A program made the translations under genes and the position numbers. Shown here piece after piece: positions 9,703 through 19,377 of a stretch of DNA of 64,000 nucleotides (positions are counted from its first letter, which is position 1; every line of letters starts with the position of its first letter). The stretch is from Axinella damicornis. Lineage: Eukaryota > Porifera > Demospongiae > Axinellida > Axinellidae. A model generated the notes under the pieces. That model had not been told where the DNA came from. It saw only the letters and a program-made list of their open reading frames with translations, and did no database searches. Location of the stretch: contig OZ007515.1 of NCBI GenBank assembly GCA_963931865.1, positions 2,694,511 to 2,758,510 on the forward strand, read 5' to 3'.

Positions 9703-11788
9703 GGGGGGGGGGGCAAATCCCCTTATTTCTATGACATTGTGTTCTACTATGCAATAAGACCTAGCATTGCATACATGATTGTACAACAAACCTCGATTAT
9801 AGTTGACGTAGTGGTGGGCTACATGATAGGTTTTCAGTGATGCGAAGTATGTTCCCGGTGTCGGTGATCCGTGGTGTAGGTAGTAATGTGTGAGGTCATA
9901 TCCAATGTAGCCCAGTAGCGCTCCAGCCAAAAGAGCTCGGCCGACATTGAGAGGCAGAAGGTGAGCAATAGGGAGGTAGAGTATCATTGCTATGATGCCT
10001 GCTGGCACGGGAGGGAATACCAGCCGCATCGTGTCAAATGGTACCTAGGACAGTGGGAATAAACACACAGGCTAAACCCAGTAAGTCTACTAACTGCTGT
10101 TCTGATCAGTATATAGCTAGTGGAAAGTTACAAAAACTTAGTCTAGTGCCCTGGCCCCCAATAAGAGGGTCTGGCAACATTCAGCAGGATCCTTTATGTC
10201 TGAGAATATCAGTATGGCAATTTCAAATGCGTTAGCTACTGCCTGACTGCTGTGCTAGTGATTACATAATCCATGCTGTTGACTACTTTCACTGTGTGTG
10301 CATCAGTGGTTCACAGTCAGGCATGCATGTATTTAATGAAGCCCAAGGATTCTGCTGGCTGGAGGTCACCAGACCATTCTCAAGCACGGCGGGGGTGGGG
10401 TCTGGCACGAGACTGCATGCAAACTAGGCTATAGCGACTAAAGGCTAGAGATTCAAACAGGAAATGAATAACGGCAAACCTTGTGATGTTGACCATGGAT
10501 AACAAAATGGAAAGTTATCCAAAATTTTGAGTCCGGTGGGGGATCAAGGTGAAAGACAAACCGATGCAGACAATACTCGACCAGTGTCCACAGCAGCACA
10601 CCCAGCGCGAGCAGGACCAAGAGATGAATGATGCTCAGCGGCAGAGAAGGAGGTAGTGTTGGGACATAGGTGGGGGCATTGATACAGGCCATGTGGCAGA
10701 TATAAATCACAATTGGAATCCACACCAGAGGTACAAGCCACCAGGGGCTTTTGGTCAGAGACTCAATGATGTCAGATTCAAACAGCCTCAGGGGACGGTG
10801 TACTGGGGAGTGGACCCACTTGTTATAGTGGTGGCCAACCCTAGCCACTTGTGGCAACAGAGCTCGCGACCAGTCGATAAGCTCCTGGAGGGTGCATGGG
10901 AGCAAAATTAATATAAAGATGGTTGCTACAGGGCTTATGATAACGAATGAAAGCTGTCCGGCAGACAAAATATTTAATGTTGAAAAAATTTGACCGGAAA
11001 TTGGTCATTTTGTTCAGACATTAGACAGAATTGACTGGACTTTGTCCTGTGTCAGGCTGTTATCATAATTCCTTTGCTATTCTGTTAGCATGCAGCTAGA
11101 GTTACACTCCATCAACTCACATCTTCATTCCATTCTTTCTGTGACGTTGGAAGAGCTTTCCTTGTCTGTACCGAATAATCAGTAGTTACACATTTAGCCC
11201 AGAATATAATTATTACAAGCATGGTTTTATCGGTTATCATGATAACAATTATTGTGATAAAATTATCATGATAATGACAGGTGACATTTTAGTGGTATAA
11301 TAACCTTGCTGTTCCATGCTAACCACAGACAAAATTTGATAGCCCTAACTTGGGTCATGAAATCTACTTGCAGCCAACAAGTGGGCGTGGCATGGCATCA
11401 ATAATTATTTGTGTACTCTCGGTTGCATCAATCAAGGATAATTGTTCAATTTATTGTGAACTCTCGATCGGCTGCAACACTATTTATTCAACCATAGATA
11501 ATAGAGCGTATTATCTATGATTCAACCAACCTTACTGCTAGAATCCTCAAGCACTCCTATACAATACTTTTCCATAACTTCGAATGCGGTTCTTGTGTGA
11601 TTGTGGACCTCCTCGGAACGAATCACGGCGCTGATGTCAGTCCCCAAGTAGTCCTCCGTAACCCCTACGCCGCCTGGGTGGGTGCCCAGGAAGGGAGAAA
11701 TATCGTACACCAGCCCGTCCACGATCACCCATGCGTCGTCCGCACTATCATGTCTCGCGATTTCTTCCCGGTGATAGCTTGCAGCCAT
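9083..11788 (-). CDS. FA2H: Fatty acid 2-hydroxylase, four exons
   Basis: Exons 11531-11788, 10480-10884, 9792-10044 and 9083-9180 have GT..AG borders and consistent phases and give about 337 aa (human FA2H, from memory, 372). Exon 1 is a cytochrome b5 domain with the haem motif HPGG and a second His region (VHNHTRTAFEVMEKYCIG). Exon 2 has membrane segments and the His boxes HRFVFH and HGQHHK; exon 3 has HYYLHH and HVAHHY. The last exon gives the family-typical GFGISSKLWD. The enzyme is an ER membrane di-iron oxygenase that adds a 2-hydroxyl to fatty acids destined for sphingolipids, using electrons through the b5 domain. The linker between the b5 domain and exon 2 is shorter than in vertebrates. 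Intron 3 holds a long microsatellite; a micro-palindrome sits 11 bp past the exon 1 donor. Confidence 0.93.
9658..9713. repeat. (GT)n followed by poly-G
   Basis: About 28 bases of GT repeat and then a G run of about 28, inside FA2H intron 3. Confidence 0.95.
11493..11519. mobile_element. 27-bp micro-palindrome with 7-bp duplication
   Basis: A near-perfect palindrome beginning CATAGATAAT and ending TTATCTATG, flanked by ATTCAAC on both sides (11486-11492 and 11520-11526). It lies in FA2H intron 1 beside the exon 1 donor. Same design as 14071-14116 and 14176-14204. Confidence 0.7.
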
Positions 11789-12129
11789 GTTCCTCTATGG
11801 GTTCTCTACGAAAGGTCAGTTCGTGGTCAGCTGCCTTTCTGTACTCGTATTCTGAATCACCTGATATGCGCATGGGCGGGGCCGGGGCGCCGGGCGCGGC
11901 GTTATACACTGGGCGCCCGCCGCCCGCGCCCCATCGGCGCTGCGTATTGCGTACGCGCATGCGCCTCAATTCGACATCGACTATAGCTCTCTTCAGCTAA
12001 AACATAAATTTTCAAAGCTCTGTTCACACTGTACATTAGCTGGTTGCTACATCTTAAGCTGCTTCTGTTTTGAAGAGGTAAATAAATAAGTGGTCTTAGT
12101 ACTATTCTACCACTAATAGTTGAAATGGG

Positions 12130-12330
12130 CAATACATGATGCGACATCACACTCACAGTTGCAAATAAGCTTGACTCGGGGAAGGAAGTGTGTGCAGTAT
12201 TCTTTGACCTACATGCATAAGGCCTTCGATTCAGTTCCGTACAGAGCATTAATGGATAAGTGGCTGAATATGAATGAACACATCTTTGGGTGGATTCGCA
12301 GCCTGGAAGGAAGCAGAAAGCTGCCGAACC
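12130..12330 (+). pseudogene. LINE reverse transcriptase fragment
   Basis: The translated pieces VCAVFFDL and HKAFDSVPYRALMDKW match the RT motif around the first catalytic Asp of non-LTR elements (FDLxKAFDSVPH). A frameshift separates the two pieces, so it is dead. Confidence 0.7.
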
Positions 12331-12357
12331 TTCAAGAATACATTCCACTCATGTTTT

Positions 12358-12475
12358 AGGGTAGAGCTGAGTCGACTGCTAGGAGAGAAAGAAATTCTCC
12401 TATGCCAATGATGGGACTCGAACCTGCAACCTTTCGATTAGCAGTTTAATGTTTTAACCAATCGGTAACCACCGT
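12358..12475 (-). mobile_element. tRNA-derived SINE, head part
   Basis: Read on minus it has a tRNA-like head with ACTGCTAATC and a B-box GGTTCGAGTCC, then a body shared with the copy at 47287 (TTTCTTTCTCTCC...GTCGACTCAGCTCTACCC). The anticodon-loop part resembles tRNA-Ser(GCT). Only the head and the start of the body remain. Confidence 0.75.
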
Positions 12476-13080
12476 TGTATCCGATTGTGATTTTGCCACC
12501 CAAGTTCATGTTACTGCCGCCTCCATCCAGTCGAGCTGTGTTCTCACTGAGCATGGAAGTCCCACTGAAAAACAATAGTTGGTCTCATGTGGAGGGTTTC
12601 TCCATTGGTCAGTGGGGGGAGGGCCAGCAGAACTGTATAGTCACCATGGAGGTGAGCATGCTATGTTCATGTTTATGCTGTTGGGAAAGAAAGAAGAAAT
12701 ATTAGTTGCTATACTAGCGACATAACTATTATGTACCAGGTTGTGGTGATCATGTCCGACTTGTTTGCAGGCTCGCAGCAAGACAATGTACATGTATTGT
12801 TTCCACAGCACATCCCATGCATGCCTTTTTTCCTATAAGAAGTTTTATGCAAGATGCATAAAATGTAATATGCACCCAGATTCTATCCTTAAAAGCTAAA
12901 GCAGAGGATACAGAATCTCTGATACTACAGTAACTGGTAGTGAGTTTCATACCAGAATAGCGGGGGAACAAATTAAATGAGTGTAAAATGTAATTAGTGT
13001 GTGTAAAAGGTCTATGTGCAATAAAAAGGTCTGGAGTTCTGCCATGGTGTTAATGCCAGGAGGGAAGATGCACAATCTTA
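12476..13080. other. Intergenic, no gene seen
   Basis: Only short ORFs without splice support or recognisable motifs. Confidence 0.5.
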
Positions 13081-13800
13081 TCCAGATATCCATCTATGTA
13101 AAGACGGGGGATGTCAAGAAGTTGCAGTAGCGGTTCATAATGGTCCCACTTGCACATTTACTTCTCAATCGCACTTGATGTCCTTGAGCAAGTAAGGGTT
13201 CCAGACCTGACTGGCATATTCAAGAAGTGGACACACCAAGGAGAGCTAGAGTTAATGGTGGAGGGTTTGCAGCTCAGCATGTTGATAGAACTGCATGCTT
13301 GTAGAGCAGCCCAAGTAGTATCCTGGCCTAGTCTATCAAGCTAGACCAATTCTCTCGTTTTCCGAAAGTTGGGGAACTTCAGGAAAATTGGTCTAGCTCG
13401 ATAGACTATCTCCTGGCCTTGCTACAAATGGATTCAATATGGGAAGTCCAAGGGAGATCAGACGCTAAAAGTAAAACTAGGTAGCTGAAACACTCTGCTT
13501 GGCCAAATCACTGCCAGCAAGAGTTAAAGTTGAGGATTCTACACCATGACGCTTGCGTGAGACAATCACGTTTACATTTGGAAGTGTTAAAGCATAGATG
13601 CCGGTTTCAGAGCCCAGCTACTTAGGGCATCAATGCCTTGCTGCAGGAGGACGTAATCTTCATGGCAAGTGATGGGTCTATATGAAAGGATGTCATCAGC
13701 ATAGGCATGCACATAGCTGACTCAGCACTGAAAGAGGTATGTTCATAACTCCATTGATCTAGATCAAGAAGAGAGGTGGGCCAAATACAGATCCCTGTGG
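13080..13800 (-). pseudogene. Decayed LINE reverse transcriptase, 3' half
   Basis: On minus one reads the RT signatures DPQGSVFGPPLFLI and AYADDILSY (the YADD catalytic box), then the downstream LLASDLPWTSHIESICSKARR-like region and CPLLEYASQVWNPYLL, as in CR1/jockey-type LINEs. Stops and frame changes are frequent. A foldback element (13329-13408) splits it. Confidence 0.8.
13329..13410. mobile_element. Foldback element inside the LINE
   Basis: An inverted repeat with ends TAGTCTATC...GATAGACTA, inner arms around CTAGACCAATT, and flanks TCCTGGCC at 13321-13328 and 13411-13418. It interrupts the LINE reading between two conserved RT segments, so it is the younger insertion. Confidence 0.8.
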
Positions 13801-14070
13801 GTCATAGGCCTGCGGAAATTATGCTCGGAATAATTTTTGGAATAATTGGTGTGCTTAGGCATCGGGGAATAATGCGGGAATAATCAAAAGATATACGGGA
13901 ATAATTGGCATGTTACCTCGGGGGGGAAGTAGCTGAGCGAGCGAAGCGAGCTCAGCTACTTGTAATAAATATTTTCAACCGACGTCGACCTTACGTATAC
14001 TGTTAGAATCCTCAAGCACTCCTATGCAATACTTTCCCATAACTTCGAATGCGGTTCTTGTGTGATTGTG

Positions 14071-14116
14071 CATAGATAATTATAAGACACGGAACGTTCC
14101 GTGTCTTATATCTATG
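14071..14116. mobile_element. 46-bp micro-palindrome with 7-bp duplication
   Basis: A hairpin with ends CATAGATAA...TATCTATG and centre GGAACGTTCC. GATTGTG flanks both sides (14064-14070, 14117-14123). The empty site exists in the FA2H original near 11600, which proves insertion. Confidence 0.9.
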
Positions 14117-14175
14117 GATTGTGGACCTCCTCGGAACGAATCACAGCGCTGATATCGGCCCCCAAGTAGTCCTCC

Positions 14176-14204
14176 CATGGATATTGTAGTCTATAATATC
14201 CATG
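14176..14204. mobile_element. 29-bp micro-palindrome with 7-bp duplication
   Basis: CATGGATATT...AATATCCATG, flanked by GTCCTCC at 14169-14175 and 14205-14211. The FA2H original has a single uninterrupted GTCCTCC at the matching place. Confidence 0.9.
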
Positions 14205-14529
14205 GTCCTCCGTAACCCCTACGCCGCCTGGGTGGGTGCCCAGGAAGGGAGAAATATCGTACGTACACCAGCCCGTCCACGATCACCCATGCGTTGTCCG
14301 CACTATCATGTCTTGCGATTTCTTCCCGGCTATAGCTTGCAGCCATGGTATATGTTTCTCTACAGGTTCTCTGCAGTTCGTTCGTACTCGGATATGAATA
14401 TCGAAGTTGTAATTATGGGGCGGGGCGTTACACGGATATCGCGATATCGGGATCCGGATCTCGAGTTGCGCTGCATTGCGCACGCGCATGCGTCTCAGCT
14501 CAGGCCGGCAAGCTTGAGGAACGGCAGAC

Positions 14530-17500
14530 ATGGCGAATAGCTATGTTGGTGCGTTACACATGTCCCTTTGTTTTAATTGTACATCAGGGCTATTCTCCCA
14601 CTGCTCATGTGTTTGTTTTTTCTCTTTCTTGGTATAGTTCCGCGCAACTTTCGTCTCCTTGAAGAGCTCGAGGACGGTCAGAAGGGTGGTGGGGACGGCA
14701 CCATTAGCTGGGGCCTAGAAGACGATGATGACATGACCTTAACGAAGTGGAATGGCATGATTATTGGTCCCCCTCGGGTAGGTTGTAAGCTCGTCCCTTG
14801 TGCTGTAGTCGCACCCATCAGATTGCGAGTGATTCTAATTAGTGCACCGTTAATTACAGAACAAGTAAACACCGTGCTACTGGTTCATGGTACAGTGTGG
14901 TAGGAGAAGTGTGCTGATTACAGTGTGCACTTGTGGAACACCATGTCTAAAAGCAGTGTTCCAGCCAGGATTTTACATGGGGGGGGGGGGGGGGGGGGGG
15001 GGGTTAGAGAGAAAGGTGCACGGTTTATGTCCATGTCCCTGCGCTGTTTCTCTGCTTTGTGCAATGTTGCTTGCAAACGGAGTACAACAGACCGGCAACA
15101 GTAGACGCAGAGCTGTTGTACACTGGAATGTACCACTGACAATTCGTCAATCCGTCTTCCAAGGCGCATTATAGCCGATCGTGTGCTTGCTTGGTGTTAC
15201 AAAGCCATCACAGCTTGACGACTCCGAGCGATGCCTTTGCTTAGCCATCTCGATCGTGAACACGTGGCGCCTAGAGTAAATCCCTATTCGTATACGCGTG
15301 GCATGCGCATGATTAATGGCCGGCCGCACAGGAGTACTAAGTGCAGCGGGGCGCCACGGTTCCACGCTTAACAAGAATACTGCTAAAAGCACAATCAAGC
15401 CAACGAGAACGCTCGGTGACACCATTTCTGGTGAAGTGACAGTTGAGCAAACATGGAATCTGGATAAGCACATCATTCAGCAGGGAATCAGCCCCATCCT
15501 CATTTGCTCTACAAGTAATTATAGACGTAGCATACACATAACAGTAAACTCTGCAAGCTCGTACAGAACCCCTTGTCCCGGTAAAGTTGTTCAAGTTGAT
15601 GAGTCCTACTTTGCCCGCAAGGCTAAAGCCAAGTCAGTAACCGAAAGTTTTCAAAGTTTAATCTTTTGCGTGGTCATTTCATGCTCCTCCCCTTCTTCTG
15701 CTCTCTACATCATTATGCGCTCCTGGTGATACTGAGTGCAGAGTAATCGACTGATTGTCAGACACCATGTATCATGTATGATTATCAGACCACGAAAATG
15801 AACCTGCAGCAGAGGGATCATGAGGCTTCCCGAAAAGCAGAGAAAAAGCAGGGAGCGTCATCAGATAGTAGATCAATTTGTCTGACCATACCTTCGTCTG
15901 AAACTGAGCTTTGGCTGGCTGTAGTTCCAGAACCAAGCAACAGAGAATCACCAAACTTTCAACTCAAAGTGTGATGGGTCCATAGTATCGACTGAAGGTT
16001 CTGCCCACTGCCAGTAATATACACGTTCGGCGCTAGCACGTCCGATTATACATGGCGTACGATAATCAGTCGATTACTCTACTTCCCATTAGCCTGTGGT
16101 AAGCCTTTGGCAACCATCAGTTTCAAGAAGGACATTATTCTCCTCTTGGTACCTGTGCATACCACCAGTGATTATACTTTTGTCCGCCTTCTAGTGTATT
16201 TTTGAGGGCCGCATATACAGTTTGAAGGTGGAATGTGGAGACAAGTACCCTGATGAGCCGCCCAAAGTCAAGTTCATCACCAGAATCAATTTACCAGGAG
16301 TTAATTCCAGCACTGGAGAGGTAGGCTAATAGTCTGGATCCGAGGTAAAGACTTGTTCTGTGGTTTGTGGGCCTTCTTGACAATTTGTGACCCACTGAGG
16401 GACTACCCGGCACATCCCACAATAATTGATTTGTATTAGAGGCCACTGGCATGGTTAATACAGCAACGGGTCAGCAGGCCCTTGGACTGCAAGATACCAG
16501 CATTGCCTAGTAGCGTCATGTACTATGGTATGTCATGTAAGTCATGTCATGTGTAGGAGTTAACCCTTTCCCACCCCATGACTGTAAAAGCTGTCATGAG
16601 CTCCCATAAGCCCATAAGATAAGCATTTATAATTATGGGGAATTTAATACTAGGCGTTATACCTTAATACAGGGTTTTGCTTCCTGTTATTTAGAGTGAA
16701 AGACACTTGAGTTAAAGATTACCCATCTTCTAAACATCTGCGCTGCTTCAGAGTACTTTCAGCTCCTGGTATAGTTAATATAGATAGCTAGCTGGACCTA
16801 GCCTTGTTCCCATGCAGTCCCACGCCCAGCTTTACCGTACTGCAAGTGACGAAAAGCTGGGCGTGGGACTGGGAATGAGGCTAAGCTGGACCCCCTCCTC
16901 CAGCAGCACAGCTTACACATTTGTATTGCAGAAAGGGTGTGGTCAATAGTACTACTGCGCATGCTCGGAAGTGTGATGTACATGGGATGACCCCTGCCCT
17001 GATTAGGGAAAGTTGTACTTCACTGTGTCTTGATCCTGGGACTTCCCCTGTTAGTTGTACTCAATTAGCAATGAGTGATTGCCACTATAAACAAACACTT
17101 AATTATCATAGGTGGACAGGAGGGCCATACCAGTGCTTGCCAAGTGGCAGAGAACTTACACACTCAAGACAGTCTTATCAGAATTGAAGAGGTGAGCAGT
17201 GATGGAGGCCCTGCTGTCTGTGGTCCTTGTTTAGGGTGGTGCTGTATACCATGAGAATGCATGGCATTGTGGGGCGAACCTGAGCGAGTGTATATGCAGA
17301 GTCATCTGAATGCAACTGAGAATAGAAAGGACACAGAATACCGTGAGACACAAAACACACACTAATGTACAATACAGGAACTGGGAGTGTGAGTCAGGCT
17401 AGCTGGAGCAGCCTAGCAGGGGCATATCACACATGGCCTATATGAACGTTGCACACTGCTCCAGCACACCATGCGCTCTACAGGACTTACAAATTGGATT

Positions 17501-18070
17501 AGCAGATGCGCTCTCAGCCACTCCCATCACTGAGCCAGTGAGGTAGGTATCATCCATGAGTAGACTTCATCCTTGTGGCCATCGACACGGTGCGCTCACC
17601 TCACCGTCTTTGTTGCCATGCGGTAGCACCCATCGCTGTAGCCATTGAAGAGGTAGGTCCATGTACTATATTGGGCTACTTGAACCTTGTACCTGCAACT
17701 GGTTGTTGCATGTGATGTATTTAACCCAACTCGTATGGAATTACAAACAGATATACATTTTTTTGCCCCGTGCTACACGTCTATGTGGCGCTCGCTCACA
17801 CTCCCCAATCAAGACATTCTATTCAATTTTACCATATGCCTCTTGAATGTCTGGTAAAACTTTGAGCTGTGTGTGTACTAGAAAGTTAGTCATGTTGAAG
17901 GACACAGCAGTGCGCAGTACCTCTGGCACATGTAAATCATGATTGGATTTGTGTGTGGTCCGTGTAGTTCAAGGCTCTTCAGTCGCTTTATCATTCTTTT
18001 CGTGCATAGGTCCATGACAGCTAAAGACAACATGAAACTCCCTCAGCCTCCGGAAGGAACGTCGTATTAA
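14530..18070 (+). CDS. UBE2V: Ubiquitin-conjugating enzyme E2 variant (UBE2V1/2-like), five exons
   Basis: Exons 14530-14548, 14638-14777, 16195-16320, 17112-17191 and 18010-18070 join in phase to give 141 aa, close to human UBE2V2 (145). Recognisable stretches are [53 protein letters not shown] and [10 protein letters not shown] near the end. There is no catalytic Cys in the position used by active E2s, as expected for a variant that pairs with UBC13 to make K63-linked ubiquitin chains (DNA damage tolerance, NF-kB-type signalling). Exon 1 codes only MANSYV plus one base. An AATAAA lies 38 bp after the stop. Intron 2 holds a MITE and a poly-G run. I cannot say whether it groups with V1 or V2. 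Confidence 0.95.
14980..15003. repeat. Poly-G run
   Basis: About 24 G in UBE2V intron 2. Confidence 0.95.
15490..15640 (+). pseudogene. Possible ISXO2/Merlin-type transposase remnant
   Basis: Within UBE2V intron 2 one frame reads [20 protein letters not shown]. This resembles the DE-containing motif of ISXO2-like (Merlin/IS1016) transposases (KVVQ-DES-F-R). The surrounding residues are not clearly alignable, so this rests on one motif. Confidence 0.35.
15741..16082. mobile_element. MITE with about 33-bp terminal inverted repeats
   Basis: AGAGTAATCGACTGATT at the left end recurs inverted at the right end (AATCAGTCGATTACTCT), and the homology extends inward with mismatches (CCATGTAT and ATACATGG). 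It lies in UBE2V intron 2. Confidence 0.75.
16560..16700 (+). mobile_element. TTAA-type MITE, copy 1
   Basis: It starts TTAACCCTTTCCCACC and shares its whole length with the minus-oriented copy at 35265-35389 (CCATGACTG.AAAAGC.GTCATGAGC; TTAATACAGGGTTTT). The right end is degraded. TTAA plus CCCTTT suggests a piggyBac-like origin. Confidence 0.75.
16799..16883. mobile_element. Foldback element, TAGCCTCG family
   Basis: An 85-bp hairpin TAGCCTTGTTCCCA...TGGGAATGAGGCTA with perfect 9-bp flanks AGCTGGACC (16790-16798, 16884-16892). It lies in UBE2V intron 3. Confidence 0.9.
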
Positions 18071-18107
18071 AAGTGTAAATCGTTTTGTACAGAAATTTTA
18101 GAATTAT

Positions 18108-18113
18108 AATAAA
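18108..18113 (+). promoter_or_regulatory. Polyadenylation signal AATAAA for UBE2V
   Basis: A canonical hexamer 38 bp after the TAA stop at 18068-18070. Confidence 0.6.
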
Positions 18114-19377
18114 CACACTTTGTGCATTCATTTTGTGTGGCTATGAACTGATATTATTATTGTCATTAAAGTTTTTCAGTAATCAGAATGTTGTGCACTG
18201 TGTAGTACAGTCATACTATTCACCATTTCAAGTTACAAGTAGCACTTGCCTTTCTTTCACCATTTCAAGTTACAAGTAGATATATGCGCACTTGCCTTTC
18301 TAAGCTCTGATTTCTGTGTCCTTGTAATGTAGTTTCAATTGATGCTTGCAGTATGACAGTTTACCTGCATGTGCTTGTGTCTGCATCACAAGTCACATTG
18401 GGGGATGATTCCTATACATTTCTGAGAGCAACCCTGCATGGTGCACGGCCAACAGCATGCATCAATAGTCAGTGGTCTGATGTTACAGTGGATGTGAAAG
18501 TGTCTAGTTGTAACAGCTAGTGCTTCTCTGTTTCAGCATGCAATGTACTTGTGCTGCCCAGAGTTCCATGACTACCCTTGAGAATTTGGATGTAGCCCGC
18601 GGCCGGGATTGTGTACCCCCTGCACCCCATATTATTTTCAGCAGGTTTACAATAGAACTATAACACTGCACCGGATCATTATGTAGATCTACTGGAGTCT
18701 GTGGGAGAACTATGTCACATGCAGCATGCAGCTGGAGCACAGATTTTAAATTGCCAACATTTTTTCCCTATCTCGGTCTTCCTTGAAACTGTTCAGACAA
18801 AATTAATATGAGCATACTCTAAATTTTGTGTGATTGCTTTTCCCTCCCCCTATGTGCCGGTATGCACACTAGCTTTCAAAGTGTGGTCATGCATATGTCC
18901 CTGGATTGCAGTCTGCAGATTATTTCAATACGAAATTTCCATTAGCATGGGGGGCCTAATTAATTACTGAGCATAATAATTATTATGATAATGAACCCTA
19001 ACTCCCACAGCCAATTCTGTTCTGTATAGTAAGCAGCGAGCTAGTTCGTTTGCTCACTGGTTAAAATTACCAACAATATCATACTAGTTCCATATAATTA
19101 TATAATTCTGGTGACAAAAATGCAATTGTCAAAATACCGATCCTTAATTGTCGATGTCTGCACTGCAGCAAACAGGAAACAAGTTTGAGGAAACTTCCTG
19201 AGACAAGAAACATGATATTATATAGTTGCATCCTAACAGCTGGTGTAACAGCAATGTTCCAAGATGTTGTGACAGTTACAGTGCTTTAGTGTAGTTGTAG
19301 CTACAGGCAACATAAAAGCTTTACAGGGTGCATGATTTTCACAGGCACAGTTGAGACACTCCAGTCTATATCATCTA
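18114..19377. other. Intergenic, no gene seen
   Basis: AT-rich sequence between the UBE2V 3' end and the stop of the first membrane-protein gene. No coding region or clear repeat was found. Confidence 0.5.

Larger units (their letters stand above)
13989..14346 (-). pseudogene. Dead duplicate of FA2H exon 1
   Basis: Nearly identical to 11531-11788, including the ATG (14344-14346) and the donor side. It is broken by two palindromic insertions (14071-14116, 14176-14204), each with a 7-bp duplication, and by a 4-bp GTAC gain. The total length change breaks the b5 frame. It lies head to head with UBE2V, 184 bp upstream of that start codon. Confidence 0.9.

Noticed and set aside
17480..17660. Extra UBE2V exons (open segments bounded by AG and GTAGGT)
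   Set aside because: Exons 4 and 5 join in phase without them, and their translation has no match to the family; they may be chance splice-like sites.
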